The notes under the pieces: generated by a model | The model's input: the letters and a program-made list of their open reading frames with translations, nothing else | Databases searched by the model: none | Told to the model about the DNA's origin: nothing | In this document: positions 38,190 to 47,517 of the stretch, piece after piece | Position numbering within the stretch: the first letter of the stretch is position 1 | Layout of the letters: each line of letters starts with the position of its first letter | Program-made: the position numbers and the translations under genes | DNA from: Streptomyces sp. CB02058 | Lineage (GTDB): Bacteria; Actinomycetota; Actinomycetes; Streptomycetales; Streptomycetaceae | Length of the DNA stretch: 64,000 bases | Direction of reading: 5' to 3' | Assembly (NCBI RefSeq): GCF_001905505.1 | Contig: NZ_LIPG01000010.1 | Coordinates: 19,961-83,960, forward strand

Positions 38190-39023
38190 GTGCTTGACGA
38201 TCTTGGTGGGCAAGGTGTTCGGGTGCGAGCTGATCTTGTTCCAGAGGACTTGTGGGAGCGGGTGGCCCCGTTGCTGCCACCCGCTCCCGAACGACGCCAC
38301 CGGCATCCCGGGCGGTTGCGTGTTCCCGACCGAACAGCACTCGCCGGCGTTCTGTTCGTGCTGCGGACCGGTGTCGCCTGGCGGGACGTCCCGGCTGAGA
38401 CTGTGGGCTGTTCCGGCCTGGCGCCGGCTACGGGACTGGACCGAGGCTGGGGTCTGGCCACGCCTGCACGCCGCCCTGCTCGCTGAGCTTCGGCACGCCG
38501 GGCTGCTGGACCTGGATGACTGCTCTGTAGACGGATCGCACGTCCGGGCCCTCAAAGGGGGGACCACGTTGGACCCTCACCTGTTGACCGTGCCCGCCCC
38601 GGATCCAAGCACCACCTGATCGTCGACCGCCCACGGAACCCCAATCGCCGTCACGCTCACTGGCGGCAACCGACACGACATCACCCAGCTCCTGCCCCTG
38701 CTCGACGCGGTCCCGCCGATCCGGGGAGCTCGGGGACGGCCACGCCGCAAACCCCGGCGTCTGTACGGCGACCGGGGCTACGACTTCGACAAGTACTGCC
38801 GCCTGCTGTGGAAACGCGGCATCAAACCCATGATCGCCCGACGGGGCGTCGCCCACGGTCCGGGCTGGGCAAGGTCCGCTGGGTGGTCGAGTGCACCTTC
38901 GCCTGGCTCCACCAGTTCAAACGGCTCCGCACCCGCTACGAACGCCGCGCCGATCTCCACCAAGGGCTGCTCGACCTGGCTTGCAGCCTCATATGCCTCC
39001 GCCGCCTTCGTATCTCATTCTGA
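38190..39023 (+). pseudogene. Degenerate IS5-family transposase
   Basis: The pieces lie in different frames: LVPEDLWERVAPLLPP..LAGVLFVLRTGVAWRDVP; then LRDWTEAGVWPRLHAALLAELRHAG..DDCSVDGSHVRALKGG; then AVTLTGGNRHDITQLLPLLDAVPP..LYGDRGYD; then VRWVVECTFAWLHQFKRLRTRYER. These contain the DDE residues (Asp of VDGSH, Asp of YGDRGYD, Glu of VVECTF). At least three indels separate them (a gap near 38405, an extra C near 38631, a missing base near 38865). It is inactive. Confidence 0.85.
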
Positions 39024-39096
39024 AATGATCAGTAAGCTGCGGCGCAAAGAGATCTCTTCGGCCGGTGCGCCGAGAGCGCTGGAGAATGAGGTCACC

Positions 39097-40635
39097 GTGC
39101 TGTTCACCGTCCTGGACTACAAGCAGTCTCCTACGCCGAACCAGGACGGCGCATTCCTGATTAAGGACAGCTGGGACGACTACACCCATGTGACCACGTT
39201 CGAGCTGTACGTCCGCAGGGACGACGGGCGCCTGCTCCAGGCGGGGTTTGTGCGTATCGGGCACGTCGACATGCAGACCGATCCGGACTTCCGCGTCACG
39301 GCCAGCCGGTTGCCCTCCCAGTTCGAGGCGCTGCCGGAGGGCTACTTCAGCCTTGCCCACCAGGACACCTACTACGAGGTGCTCAACACGCTTCCCGAGC
39401 CAGTGCGCCGTGACGTGCTCACAAGCCTGAGAGATGTCGCCTTCCTGCCTGACCTGATCCCGCAGGTGGAGGCACTGACCGTGTTCCGCCAATCCCTGAC
39501 GCGGGGCATCGACCGGACTGAGCTGGAACGTCTCTGCCAGATCGCTGGCGGACGCAAGCGCATCCTGCCCTACGAGTGGTCCTACACGGCACCCGTCGCG
39601 GACCCGGGATCGGTGCCGCCCACGCTGGATTTCCGGGCTGTGCCCGGCTCCCGCCCGTCGACCAACCTGCACGTCCTGATCGGCCGCAACGGTGTCGGCA
39701 AGTCTCATCTCCTGCGCGATCTGGCGCGCCGCGTCACTGCGGGGGAGATCGAGGTGAGCCGTTCGGCCGACACCGGCGATCTGACCAACTGTGTGGCCGT
39801 TTCCTTCAGTGCGTTCGACAAGCTCTACGATCAGCAGCCGTCCGGACCGACTGCCCGGCCTTTCACCTATATCGGGCTGCAGATCCTGGACGAACCCGCC
39901 AACGTAGCCGCAGGCGAACATGAACCACAGGTCCGCCTGAAGACAGAACACGAACTGGCCATGGAGTTTGTCGAGAGCTTCTATATCTGCCGCATCGGGG
40001 CACGTGGTCAACGGTGGCAGAAGGCGATCGAGACCCTCAGCTACTCCGCCTCCGGATTCCTTGACGAACACCGCGACCGCATCGAGTCTCTGATGCGGTC
40101 AGACGACCATGAGGATGTCGTTGAAACCCTCATCGACATTTTCTTGTCGCTGAGCTCCGGTCACCGGATTGCCCTGCTGATCGTGACCCGGTTGATCGAG
40201 ACCGTGACTGAGAAGACCCTCGTCCTCATTGACGAGCCCGAGACCCACCTCCACCCCCCTCTGCTCAGCGCCCTCATCCGTACGCTCACGGACCTGTTCA
40301 CCGACCGCAACGGCATGGCCATCATGGCCACTCACTCGCCCGTGGTCCTGCAGGAGATCCCCGCCTCCTGCGTGTACAAGCTGCGCCGCTTCGGCAACGT
40401 CCTGACCGCCGAGCATCCCGAGCGAGAGACCTACGGCGAGAACCTCGGCGAGCTCACCCACGAGATCTTCGGCCTGGAGGCGGCCGCTACCGGCTACCAC
40501 GCCACGCTCACCGAACTCGTCGAGCAGGACCTGCCCTACGAGGAGATCGTCGCCCAGTTCACCTCGCTGGGCTCCGAAGCCCGGGCGGTCCTGCGCGCCA
40601 TGACGGTTCTGCGCAGCCGTGAGCGGCGGGCCTGA
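39097..40635 (+). CDS. Septu-like ATPase (PtuA type)
   Basis: 512 residues from a GTG at 39097 with GAGG 5 bases upstream. An in-frame ATG at 39025 would add 24 residues but lies inside the right inverted repeat of the IS. ABC-type AAA ATPase: LIGRNGVGKSHLL (Walker A, ~207), LVLIDEPETHLHPPLL (Walker B plus D-loop) and MATHSPVVLQEI (H-loop). This OLD/RecF-like domain plus an HNH gene overlapping by one base (TGATG) is the type I Septu layout, in which PtuA senses infection and PtuB cuts DNA. An OLD-like or retron-associated ATPase is the alternative; no reverse transcriptase is nearby. Confidence 0.78.
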   Translation: MLFTVLDYKQSPTPNQDGAFLIKDSWDDYTHVTTFELYVRRDDGRLLQAGFVRIGHVDMQTDPDFRVTASRLPSQFEALPEGYFSLAHQDTYYEVLNTLPEPVRRDVLTSLRDVAFLPDLIPQVEALTVFRQSLTRGIDRTELERLCQIAGGRKRILPYEWSYTAPVADPGSVPPTLDFRAVPGSRPSTNLHVLIGRNGVGKSHLLRDLARRVTAGEIEVSRSADTGDLTNCVAVSFSAFDKLYDQQPSGPTARPFTYIGLQILDEPANVAAGEHEPQVRLKTEHELAMEFVESFYICRIGARGQRWQKAIETLSYSASGFLDEHRDRIESLMRSDDHEDVVETLIDIFLSLSSGHRIALLIVTRLIETVTEKTLVLIDEPETHLHPPLLSALIRTLTDLFTDRNGMAIMATHSPVVLQEIPASCVYKLRRFGNVLTAEHPERETYGENLGELTHEIFGLEAAATGYHATLTELVEQDLPYEEIVAQFTSLGSEARAVLRAMTVLRSRERRA

Positions 40636-41492
40636 TGCACTGGCCCCGACGCCCCGAGACGACTGTCACGCAAGCCCTGGACGCCTGCTGCACCGGCATG
40701 AAGGACGGCGCGGAAGAGAAGCGCCTGCGCGGCAGGCTGGCGGACATGCAGACCGCGGAGGCCAGCTACCTGCGCCATGCCGAGAACGGCGACCTGTACG
40801 CACTGCTGACCGAGCCCGGCCTGCGCAGACACACCGACAGAATCCCGGACCCTGACAGAAAAGCCCTCCTGCGCATCTACGACCAGGGGATGGTCACCCG
40901 TAGGGAAGGCCGTGCGCTCTACGACCGCATCAAGGCGCTCGCGCCGCACGGCGAGTGCCCGCTGTGCGGCATAGGGGAGGTCGACACGCTCGACCACTAC
41001 CTGCCCAAGTCCCACTTCCCGCTGTGCGCGATCCTGCCCGTCAACCTCGTCCCGGCCTGTATGCACTGCAACCACGACAAGGGCTCGGCCACCTCCGGCT
41101 CGCCCGGCACCCAGCCGCTGCACCCCTACTTCGACCAGCTCGGCCAGGGACGCTGGCTGGTTGCCGAGATCCTGCCGACGATCCCCGTCACCGCTTGCTT
41201 CGCCGTCCGGGCACGCTCGGAGTGGCCCGACGTGCTGACGGCCCGCGTGAAGTACCACTTCACCGCGTACGACCTGGGCGATCGCTACGCGCTGAAAGCC
41301 GGCAGGCACCTGGCCGGGCAGCACCGCCAGCACAGACAACTGCTCGGAATAGAACCGGAAGTGCTGCGCGAGACGCTGCGCGAAGAGGCCGAGAGCTGGA
41401 CGAAGACGAACCCCAACGCCTGGGAGACCGCGCTGTACTTCGCCCTGGCCGACAGCGACTGGTACCTCACCCGAGGACTGGAAGAAGACTAG
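40635..41492 (+). CDS. HNH endonuclease (Septu PtuB type)
   Basis: 285 residues. The HNH core is CPLCGIGEVDTLDHYLPKSHFP followed by LVPACMHCNHDKG: two CxxC pairs bind structural zinc, and His of LDHYLPK is the catalytic base. The start overlaps the ATPase stop (TGATG), implying a tight complex. The N-terminal ~100 residues and the C-terminal ~110 are helical and probably bind the ATPase. The family is the nuclease arm of Septu or related ATPase-HNH defence pairs. Confidence 0.78.
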   Translation: MHWPRRPETTVTQALDACCTGMKDGAEEKRLRGRLADMQTAEASYLRHAENGDLYALLTEPGLRRHTDRIPDPDRKALLRIYDQGMVTRREGRALYDRIKALAPHGECPLCGIGEVDTLDHYLPKSHFPLCAILPVNLVPACMHCNHDKGSATSGSPGTQPLHPYFDQLGQGRWLVAEILPTIPVTACFAVRARSEWPDVLTARVKYHFTAYDLGDRYALKAGRHLAGQHRQHRQLLGIEPEVLRETLREEAESWTKTNPNAWETALYFALADSDWYLTRGLEED

Positions 41493-41712
41493 GCGTCCCG
41501 TGCCGGTGACCAACTGTCACGCTCGGCGGGGCTCGTAGAGCGCTGAGCCCGGCTTCCCGGAAGATGTAGCGCGCGGCGGCGGCCGGGGGAGAGGGGAGGT
41601 GTGGCCGCGCCAGGCCGTCAATCGGACAGGGCGTGGGAGTTGCTGATGCCTGGTCCGGCTCGCGGTGGGGAAGTAGGTTGTCAGCGAGGCTGGCCATGAA
41701 GGGAGGGGCGGT

Positions 41713-42030
41713 GTGGAGGAGCAGGAATTCAATGCGGCCGTGAGCCGCCTGATCCGGCAGGCCCGGCAGCGGGCGGGTGTGACCCAGGAGCATCTGGGGC
41801 GGCAGGCAGGTCTGTCGCGGGCGTCGATCACGAACATCGAGGGCGGAACACAGATGCCGCCGCTCTACCGCCTGGCCCGTATCGCTTCGGCGCTGAACGT
41901 GCAGCCCGCAGAGCTCATTCCGCTGCTCGTGCCCGACGAGACCGCGGACCTTTCCGCGCGGCACGCGGCCGGGGTCAGTGCCGTGTGGGCCCGGGCGGCG
42001 GAACTGAGGGGTGGTCATGGTGAAGGCTGA
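41713..42030 (+). CDS. XRE-family regulator paired with ImmA
   Basis: 105 residues from a GTG with GGGAGGGG upstream. An HTH_3 domain fills residues 10-65 (RQRAGVTQEHLGRQAGLSRASITNIEGG). It overlaps the peptidase gene by 14 bases. XRE/ImmA pairs act as a repressor and its inactivating protease, as in ICEBs1, or as toxin-antitoxin-like modules. Set between Septu-like and CBASS genes, it may control one of these defence systems. Confidence 0.83.
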   Translation: MEEQEFNAAVSRLIRQARQRAGVTQEHLGRQAGLSRASITNIEGGTQMPPLYRLARIASALNVQPAELIPLLVPDETADLSARHAAGVSAVWARAAELRGGHGEG

Positions 42031-42535
42031 CATCGCGGCACGGACTCTGCTGGAAGAGATGCAGATCCTGACCCCGCCCGTCGACCCTTTCGCGCTGGCC
42101 GAACGGCTTGGCGCGGTGGTGGTGCCCCAATGCCTGGACGGCGACGTCTCGGGCATGCTGCTGCGCCGGGACGGCAACTGCGTCATCGGCGTCAACCAGG
42201 ACCACTCGCCGCTGCGGCGCCGCTTCACCGTGGCCCACGAACTCGGCCACCTGCGCCTGCACGAGGGCCGCCCGCTGATCCTGGACACGGACGTGCGCGT
42301 GAACTACCGCAACACGGTGTCGGGTATGGCCACCGACCGCGAGGAGATCGACGCCAACCGCTTCGCCGCCGCGCTGCTGGCACCCGAGCCGATGGTCCGC
42401 CAGGCTGCCCAGCAGGTGACCTTCCCGACGGTGGAGGACCTGGTGAAGGTGCTCGCCGGCCAGTTCCAGCTCAGCGAGACGGCGATGACCTACCGCCTGA
42501 TGAACCTCGGCATCATCTCCGGCCCGGCCTTCTGA
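42017..42535 (+). CDS. ImmA/IrrE-family metallopeptidase
   Basis: 172 residues from the ATG at 42017, with GAGGGG 5 bases upstream. VAHELGHLRLHEG gives the HExxH zinc motif (residues ~73-77), and the acidic EEIDANRFAAALLAP segment after it is typical of COG2856. The family cleaves a partner XRE repressor on a stress or intercellular signal. Translation is coupled to the upstream XRE gene. No phage structural genes are present, so this is more likely a defence or element regulator than a prophage switch. Confidence 0.85.
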   Translation: MVKADIAARTLLEEMQILTPPVDPFALAERLGAVVVPQCLDGDVSGMLLRRDGNCVIGVNQDHSPLRRRFTVAHELGHLRLHEGRPLILDTDVRVNYRNTVSGMATDREEIDANRFAAALLAPEPMVRQAAQQVTFPTVEDLVKVLAGQFQLSETAMTYRLMNLGIISGPAF

Positions 42536-43056
42536 GAACGGGACCCGGTCCGCCCTCAGCTCTCCGAAATCTCCCTGCACACAAGTTGCCCCTCACGGTG
42601 CCCAACTCGGCCGCCCGGACAGCGCCTGCCGCGATGTCAGGGAAACTGTCCATGAGAATCGGCCTTGTGTGAATGTCGCTCAGTGTGCTCTCCTTGTTAC
42701 AGCAGAACGCTAAGGAGCTCTCTGCGACGGGTGAACTCTGCCCGGCACACAGCCGGACCACGTCCACCCACCCGGGCTGTACCGCGTACACGTGCCCGCC
42801 CGCGAGGGCCCGGCACCACTGACCGGACAGCACTGGCCCGCTGCCGACCTGGCCAGACACCGCGCAGCACCAGGGCCCCGGCTCCAGCCGGCCGCACCCG
42901 CGACCGGCCCGTCCCGGCCCCTCTTCACGCAACCTCACATCCCCCACGGCACACCCCTGCGCGCACCCCGCGACGCCCAGCCGGCCTGCCCCAAAAACCC
43001 CAGCACACCCCCCGCGCCCCCCGGCGCGCACTCCACACAGCACGAAAGGCCCCCCG
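42536..43056. other. 521-bp stretch upstream of CBASS genes
   Basis: No supportable gene. A long proline-rich open frame that later becomes cap2 runs through it, but it has no ribosome site and unlikely composition. The CBASS promoter should lie here. Confidence 0.5.
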
Positions 43057-44061
43057 ATGCAGCACGTCGACAGCTTCCGCACGTTCCTGCGGGACACCGT
43101 CAACCTCAGCCAGCGCCGACTCGACCTGCTTGCCACCCGCGTCGAGACCATCTACCAGGCCCTCAAGAACGATCCCGACCTCGGCCCCCTGGTCCTTGGC
43201 AAGAAGCCCCAGGGCTCCTGGGCCCAGCGCACCATCATCAACCCCCAGGGCGACAAGGAGTTCGACGCCGACTTCATGCTCCACCTCGCCGAGGTGCCCG
43301 ACTGGTCCGACAGCCCCAAGACCTACATCGACCAGGTCTACTCCGCCCTTCACCACCACCGCATCTACAGGGACATGCCCTACACCCGCAAGTGCCGCTG
43401 CGTGCAGCTGAGTTACGCCAACTCCATGCACGTCGACATCGTCCCCTACCTGCACCTTGCCGACGGTCGCGAGGTCATCGTCAACCGGGACGACGACCGG
43501 TGGGAGCAGACCAACCCGACCGGGTTCACGACCTGGATGCAGCAGCAGGACAAGATCGCCAACGGCAACCTGCGCAAGGTCATCCGCCTGATGAAGTTCC
43601 TGCGCGACCACAAGAACTCCTTCACCGGCACCCGCTCGATCATCCTCACCACCCTGCTCGGCAACCGCGTCAGCCAGTTCCAGGCCATGATCCGCCCCGA
43701 CTCCTACGCCAATGTGCCCACCGCCCTGCTCACCATCGTCGAAGACCTCGACACCTGGCTCCAGGCCCGCCCGTTCAAGCCGTCGATCTCCGACCCGTCC
43801 GGCTCGGGCGTCACCTTCGACCACCGCTGGGACCAGGAGACCTACAGCTACTTCCGGGCCCGCATCCACACCCACGCCCGCCAGATCCGCGAGGCCTACG
43901 ACGAGACGGACCCCGACCGCAGCGTCCGCCTGTGGCGCGACCTGTTCGGCGACGCCTTCCCCGCCCCGCAGCGCAGCACCGCCCCGGTCGCAGCCAGGTT
44001 CGCCGCGCCCGCACTGCTCACCCCGGCCACCACGGTCTCCCGTACCGGACGTGCCGGATGA
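43057..44061 (+). CDS. CBASS CD-NTase (cGAS/DncV-like cyclase)
   Basis: 334 residues from an ATG with GAAAGG 7 bases upstream. The nucleotidyltransferase signature GSW (53-55), D70-x-D72 (EFDADF) and the third aspartate D127 (MHVDIVPYL) are in place, so it should make a cyclic oligonucleotide when phage infection is sensed. The C-terminus is a flexible tail ending in RAG. In type II CBASS the terminal residue of the cyclase is joined to a target by Cap2, and a terminal Gly fits that. It overlaps cap2 by four bases (ATGA). Confidence 0.9.
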   Translation: MQHVDSFRTFLRDTVNLSQRRLDLLATRVETIYQALKNDPDLGPLVLGKKPQGSWAQRTIINPQGDKEFDADFMLHLAEVPDWSDSPKTYIDQVYSALHHHRIYRDMPYTRKCRCVQLSYANSMHVDIVPYLHLADGREVIVNRDDDRWEQTNPTGFTTWMQQQDKIANGNLRKVIRLMKFLRDHKNSFTGTRSIILTTLLGNRVSQFQAMIRPDSYANVPTALLTIVEDLDTWLQARPFKPSISDPSGSGVTFDHRWDQETYSYFRARIHTHARQIREAYDETDPDRSVRLWRDLFGDAFPAPQRSTAPVAARFAAPALLTPATTVSRTGRAG

Positions 44062-45827
44062 CCAAGCGAAAGCTCGCGGCCTCTCACGCCAACGCAGAAC
44101 AGAAGGAGCTGCTCGCCGAGCTCACCGCCCTCGCAGCCCAGCACCCCGAGGACATCCAGCTCACCGGCCGCCCGCACACCGGACCCGACGGCTCGTGCAC
44201 CGTGCCCCTCCGCATCCGCACCGGCGACATGCCGCACGCGCCCGGCGGCCTGCACCTCGCCGAGCACGAGGACTTCCTCCTCGTGCTCGCACCCACCCTG
44301 CTGCTCCCGCCCCGCATCCAGACCACCCACCTGCGGTTCGCCGGCACCCCGCACGTCCTGCAGGGCAACCGCCTGTGCCTCTACCTCGACCCCGCCCGCG
44401 AATGGGACCCCACCGCAGGCCTCGCCCCCGTCCTGGACCGCCTGTGGCAGTGGCTCACCGACGCGGCCGCCGCCAACTTCGACCCCAACACCGCCCTCTA
44501 CCACCCCGTCGGCGGCGTCCTGCACCACACACCAGGCAACCCCACCATCGTCGTGCGCGAGCGCCTCCTGCACGGCCGCGCCGGCATTGGCTGGCTCACC
44601 GCGCGCACCGACGATCGCCTCGACCTGACCACCAGCCAGCCCACCACAGGCAACCCCCGCCGGACCCCGATCCTGCCCCTGAACCACCCACTGCCCCTGG
44701 GCGCCGGCACCACCCTGACCGAACTCCTCGCTGCGATCGACCACAACCCCGCCCCTGCACCACCGGCCCCGAACGCCCCCTCCCACACCCTGCTCACCGC
44801 CCTGGCCGCCAGCGCCCGCCGCAACCCAGCCCACACCGCCCAGCACTTCCTCCTCGCCGTCCCCCATCCCGCCACCCCGACCGCGCCCGCCTTCCTCCTC
44901 GCCGGGCGCCTGGAACCCGAACTCAGCGACGCACTGCGCCGCCTCGACCCCCGCACCCTGTCACCCCGCCGGGACGCCCTGCCCACCGCGCTGCGCGACG
45001 CCGCCCTCACCTGGTTGCCGCTGTCCGACGAACGCCCCGAGGTCACCACCCGCCGCGACACCGAACGCCCGGTCCACTCCTTCCTCGGCGCGCGCGTGCA
45101 CATCTGGGGCTGTGGCGGCATCGGCGCATGGGCAGCCGAACTGATCGCCCGCGCCGGAGCCTCCCACCTCACCCTCAGCGACCCCGGCCGTATCACCGGC
45201 GGACTCCTCGTGCGCCAGAACTACACCGAGGACGACATCGGCACCACCAAAGCGGCCACCCTGGCCCAGCGCCTGCGCAGCATCAGAGACGACCTCACCA
45301 TCGACATCGCCGCCCCGCCGCCCGACCCCTCACTGCTCCAGGCCGCCGACCACGCCGACCTCATCATCGACACCACCGTCAGCATCACCGTCGGACGCTT
45401 CCTGGACGTACTCGCCCAACGCCCCAACCGCAAAGCCGTCCTGGCCCAACTGGCCACCGACACCCTCAGCGCCAGCCTGGGGATCCTCACCCTCGTCGCC
45501 CCCGACACCCGCGCCACCGCCACCGCCATCGACCAGACCAGCGGCCACCACGTCCTGAACACCCCCCACCTGGAGCCCTACCACTGTCTATGGACCCACC
45601 CGGCACCCGGCGACGAACTACGCCCCACCCGCGGCTGCTCCGTCCCCACCTTCCACGGCTCCGCAGCCGACCTCATGGCCACCACCGCCACCCTCGTCAA
45701 CCTGCTGGGCACCCAGATGCGCCACCCGATCTCCGGAACCCACCTGTGCGCCCAGCCCCACACCGGAACCCGCCCCGCACACCACTTCATCGCCCACACA
45801 GACCCACCACCGCCGACGCCCCACTGA
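44058..45827 (+). CDS. cap2: CBASS Cap2 (E2-E1 fusion)
   Basis: 589 residues. The N-terminal E2-like domain has the candidate catalytic Cys107 in GNRLCLYLDPAREW. The C-terminal ThiF/E1 domain begins with VHIWGCGGIGAWAAELIARAG (adenylate-binding loop, ~345-365) and has a likely transfer Cys527 in RGCSVPTF. By homology it adenylates the cyclase C-terminus and conjugates it to a target, priming the cyclase. It is the second gene of the operon. No Cap3 JAB protease follows: the next gene is convergent and is the effector. Confidence 0.87.
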   Translation: MTKRKLAASHANAEQKELLAELTALAAQHPEDIQLTGRPHTGPDGSCTVPLRIRTGDMPHAPGGLHLAEHEDFLLVLAPTLLLPPRIQTTHLRFAGTPHVLQGNRLCLYLDPAREWDPTAGLAPVLDRLWQWLTDAAAANFDPNTALYHPVGGVLHHTPGNPTIVVRERLLHGRAGIGWLTARTDDRLDLTTSQPTTGNPRRTPILPLNHPLPLGAGTTLTELLAAIDHNPAPAPPAPNAPSHTLLTALAASARRNPAHTAQHFLLAVPHPATPTAPAFLLAGRLEPELSDALRRLDPRTLSPRRDALPTALRDAALTWLPLSDERPEVTTRRDTERPVHSFLGARVHIWGCGGIGAWAAELIARAGASHLTLSDPGRITGGLLVRQNYTEDDIGTTKAATLAQRLRSIRDDLTIDIAAPPPDPSLLQAADHADLIIDTTVSITVGRFLDVLAQRPNRKAVLAQLATDTLSASLGILTLVAPDTRATATAIDQTSGHHVLNTPHLEPYHCLWTHPAPGDELRPTRGCSVPTFHGSAADLMATTATLVNLLGTQMRHPISGTHLCAQPHTGTRPAHHFIAHTDPPPPTPH

Positions 45828-45888
45828 CCCCTGCTCACAACCCGCGACAGCCGCCGCTGCCCAGGCGCCGCGCAGGCGGGCGCCAGCG

Positions 45889-47106
45889 TCAGCCGGCCGA
45901 CCGGCCGACCTCCAAGGTGGGCACATAGCTCCCGGCCAACCGCTCGTAGATCACCCACTGCGGGTGCACCTGGAAGTGATGGGCACGCCCCAGCGCCACG
46001 GCCGCCGACATCGGCACGGCGGGCAGCACATGCAGCCGCCGCACCGTCTTCGCCTCCGCCTCCAACAAGGCCAAGAACCCCCGCAGGGTGTCCTCGAAGC
46101 ACCCCAAGGAGGCACGGCTGCACAGGATGTCCGGCCCCGTCGCCACACCGACGGGACTGATCACATAGCGCCGCAGCATGGACAGCTCCCCAGGCACCTC
46201 ATCCCGGCCGATCGCCCCCGACACGTTCACGACGACCACCGCCTCGTCCCCGGCCGGCACGTCCTGATCAACCCTCGCCTCGAACCGCGTACTCACGCCG
46301 CTCTCGTCCGGCCAACGCCAGGACTCCTCAGCCCGGTGCCGCTGAAAGACCTCCGTCGGCACCGTGTCATCCAGCCGCGCCCCCAAGTACACCAACAGCG
46401 GCAGCCGCGCGAACCCGAACACGCTCACATGCTGCACAGCACCCCGCTCCACCCCGGCCCGCAGCCGGTGCTCAAGCACCTCATCAATAACCCTCACGGC
46501 ATGCCCGTAGTACGCACGGCTCCCCGCCGCGGCACTCACCACGTCCTCCACCGGACGTTCCCCGGGAAGCTGACGCAGATCGATCTCCACACCGTGACGG
46601 TCATACGACTCCAGGAACAGCGGAAACCGGCGCTGCGCCGTCACCGCCTCCGCAGCCGTCTCCCGCGACAACTCCACGGCCCGCCCGTGCACCGACCCCA
46701 GCATCCGTACCACCGCCGTGGCACGCTCAGGCCCCAGCCCCGTCACATGCCGGATGCGATCCTCGTGCTCCCGCTTCAACCGACGCAGCTGCTCCACGGT
46801 GAAAACGTCCAAGGCCCTCTGAGCATCAACCTCACCGTGATGCCGCTCGCAGAGCAGCATCAGATTGTCCGCCCCGTCCCGCAGCCCCGGATCCAGCGGG
46901 TACTCACCCCGCGGCGACCGCGCACCCACACCCTGCCCGACGATATGCGCCAACTCACCCAGGTTCAGCGTCCGCGCCGACAACGCCCCCTCCAGCAGAT
47001 ACGCATTGCACAACACACACCGACCCCCGCTGCGCACCCACACCTCCAAACGAGCCTGCCAGGAAGGCTGCTTACGCCGTCTGCCGCCCGCCCCACCCCC
47101 GCCCAC
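45889..47106 (-). CDS. cap5: CBASS effector Cap5 (HNH-SAVED nuclease)
   Basis: 405 residues from a GTG with GGAGG 9 bases upstream. The N-terminal HNH is CVLCNAYLLEG, LGELAHIVGQG and DNLMLLCERHHGEVD (two zinc pairs plus the catalytic His of AHI). Residues ~150-400 are a SAVED domain, ending with HVLPAVPMSAAVALGRAHHFQVHPQWVIYERL. SAVED binds the cyclic nucleotide and switches on non-specific DNA cutting, killing the infected cell. It is transcribed toward cap2 with 61 bases between stops, an uncommon arrangement for a CBASS effector. Confidence 0.9.
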   Translation of the reverse strand: MGGGGAGGRRRKQPSWQARLEVWVRSGGRCVLCNAYLLEGALSARTLNLGELAHIVGQGVGARSPRGEYPLDPGLRDGADNLMLLCERHHGEVDAQRALDVFTVEQLRRLKREHEDRIRHVTGLGPERATAVVRMLGSVHGRAVELSRETAAEAVTAQRRFPLFLESYDRHGVEIDLRQLPGERPVEDVVSAAAGSRAYYGHAVRVIDEVLEHRLRAGVERGAVQHVSVFGFARLPLLVYLGARLDDTVPTEVFQRHRAEESWRWPDESGVSTRFEARVDQDVPAGDEAVVVVNVSGAIGRDEVPGELSMLRRYVISPVGVATGPDILCSRASLGCFEDTLRGFLALLEAEAKTVRRLHVLPAVPMSAAVALGRAHHFQVHPQWVIYERLAGSYVPTLEVGRSAG

Positions 47107-47346
47107 CCGCCATCGCCTCCACCGTCAACTATGTGATCGTTTCTCCCGACACTAGACAGTAACTGCATCTTGAACGAAGCGACTTGACAGCGACCGCACC
47201 CCGTTACAGAGGTTTTCGGGTTGTCGTCGGGTGGTGACGGTTCATGTTTCCTGCGGTGTGCGCTTCGCGGGGGTTGAGGCCTGATCGCTGAGCGTTGAGT
47301 ACCTCACGGACCCGTGGTGGAACTTGGAAGGAAGGAGGGGTGGCCA

Positions 47347-47517
47347 ATGGTGAAGGCCTCGCAACCGCCCACTGAGCCTGGAAGGATGAAGCCCCACGTG
47401 GTGGCATTCCACAGGCCCCCCGCGGTTCACGTCCCATCCAAATGGCGAAACTGCGATGGTGGCAACCAATGCACTGACGCGACCTTCAGAAGGGACGTTC
47501 CGATGGGTGATCTGTGA
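47347..47517 (+). CDS. Possible 56-residue small protein
   Basis: The ATG at 47347 has AAGGAGGGG 7 bases upstream, one of the better ribosome sites in this stretch. The product (VKASQPPTEPGRMKPHVVAFHRPP..) has no recognised family. It overlaps the next small ORF in another frame, so the two might be parts of one frameshifted gene. Confidence 0.4.
   Translation: MVKASQPPTEPGRMKPHVVAFHRPPAVHVPSKWRNCDGGNQCTDATFRRDVPMGDL

Larger units (their letters stand above)
37493..39032 (+). mobile_element. IS5-family-like element with 18-bp inverted repeats and TAA duplication
   Basis: Left end CTGATCGTTTCAGAATGA (37493-37510) and the reverse complement of the right end (39015-39032) agree at 17 of 18 bases. 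Both ends are flanked by TAA (37490-37492 and 39033-39035), the 3-bp TNA duplication of IS5-type elements. The element is 1,540 bp, much longer than the ~0.85-kb transposase region needs, because a passenger gene (37637-38126) lies between the left end and the transposase. Both genes are frameshifted. Confidence 0.85.

Noticed and set aside
38830..39096. PtuA starting at 38830 inside the IS
   Set aside because: That part of the frame is an out-of-frame reading of the transposase; the ATPase fold begins after the IS end.
39097..41492. Retron with PtuA/PtuB effectors
   Set aside because: No reverse transcriptase or msr/msd-like structure is adjacent; the upstream flank is an IS element.
41713..42535. 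XRE-ImmA pair as evidence of a prophage
   Set aside because: No integrase, structural, packaging or lysis genes are present in the window.
42792..44057. A 1,011-residue reading of the Cap2 frame starting at 42792
   Set aside because: The upstream part is proline/arginine-rich shadow sequence antisense or out of frame to the cyclase gene; the ATG at 44058 has the expected coupling overlap.
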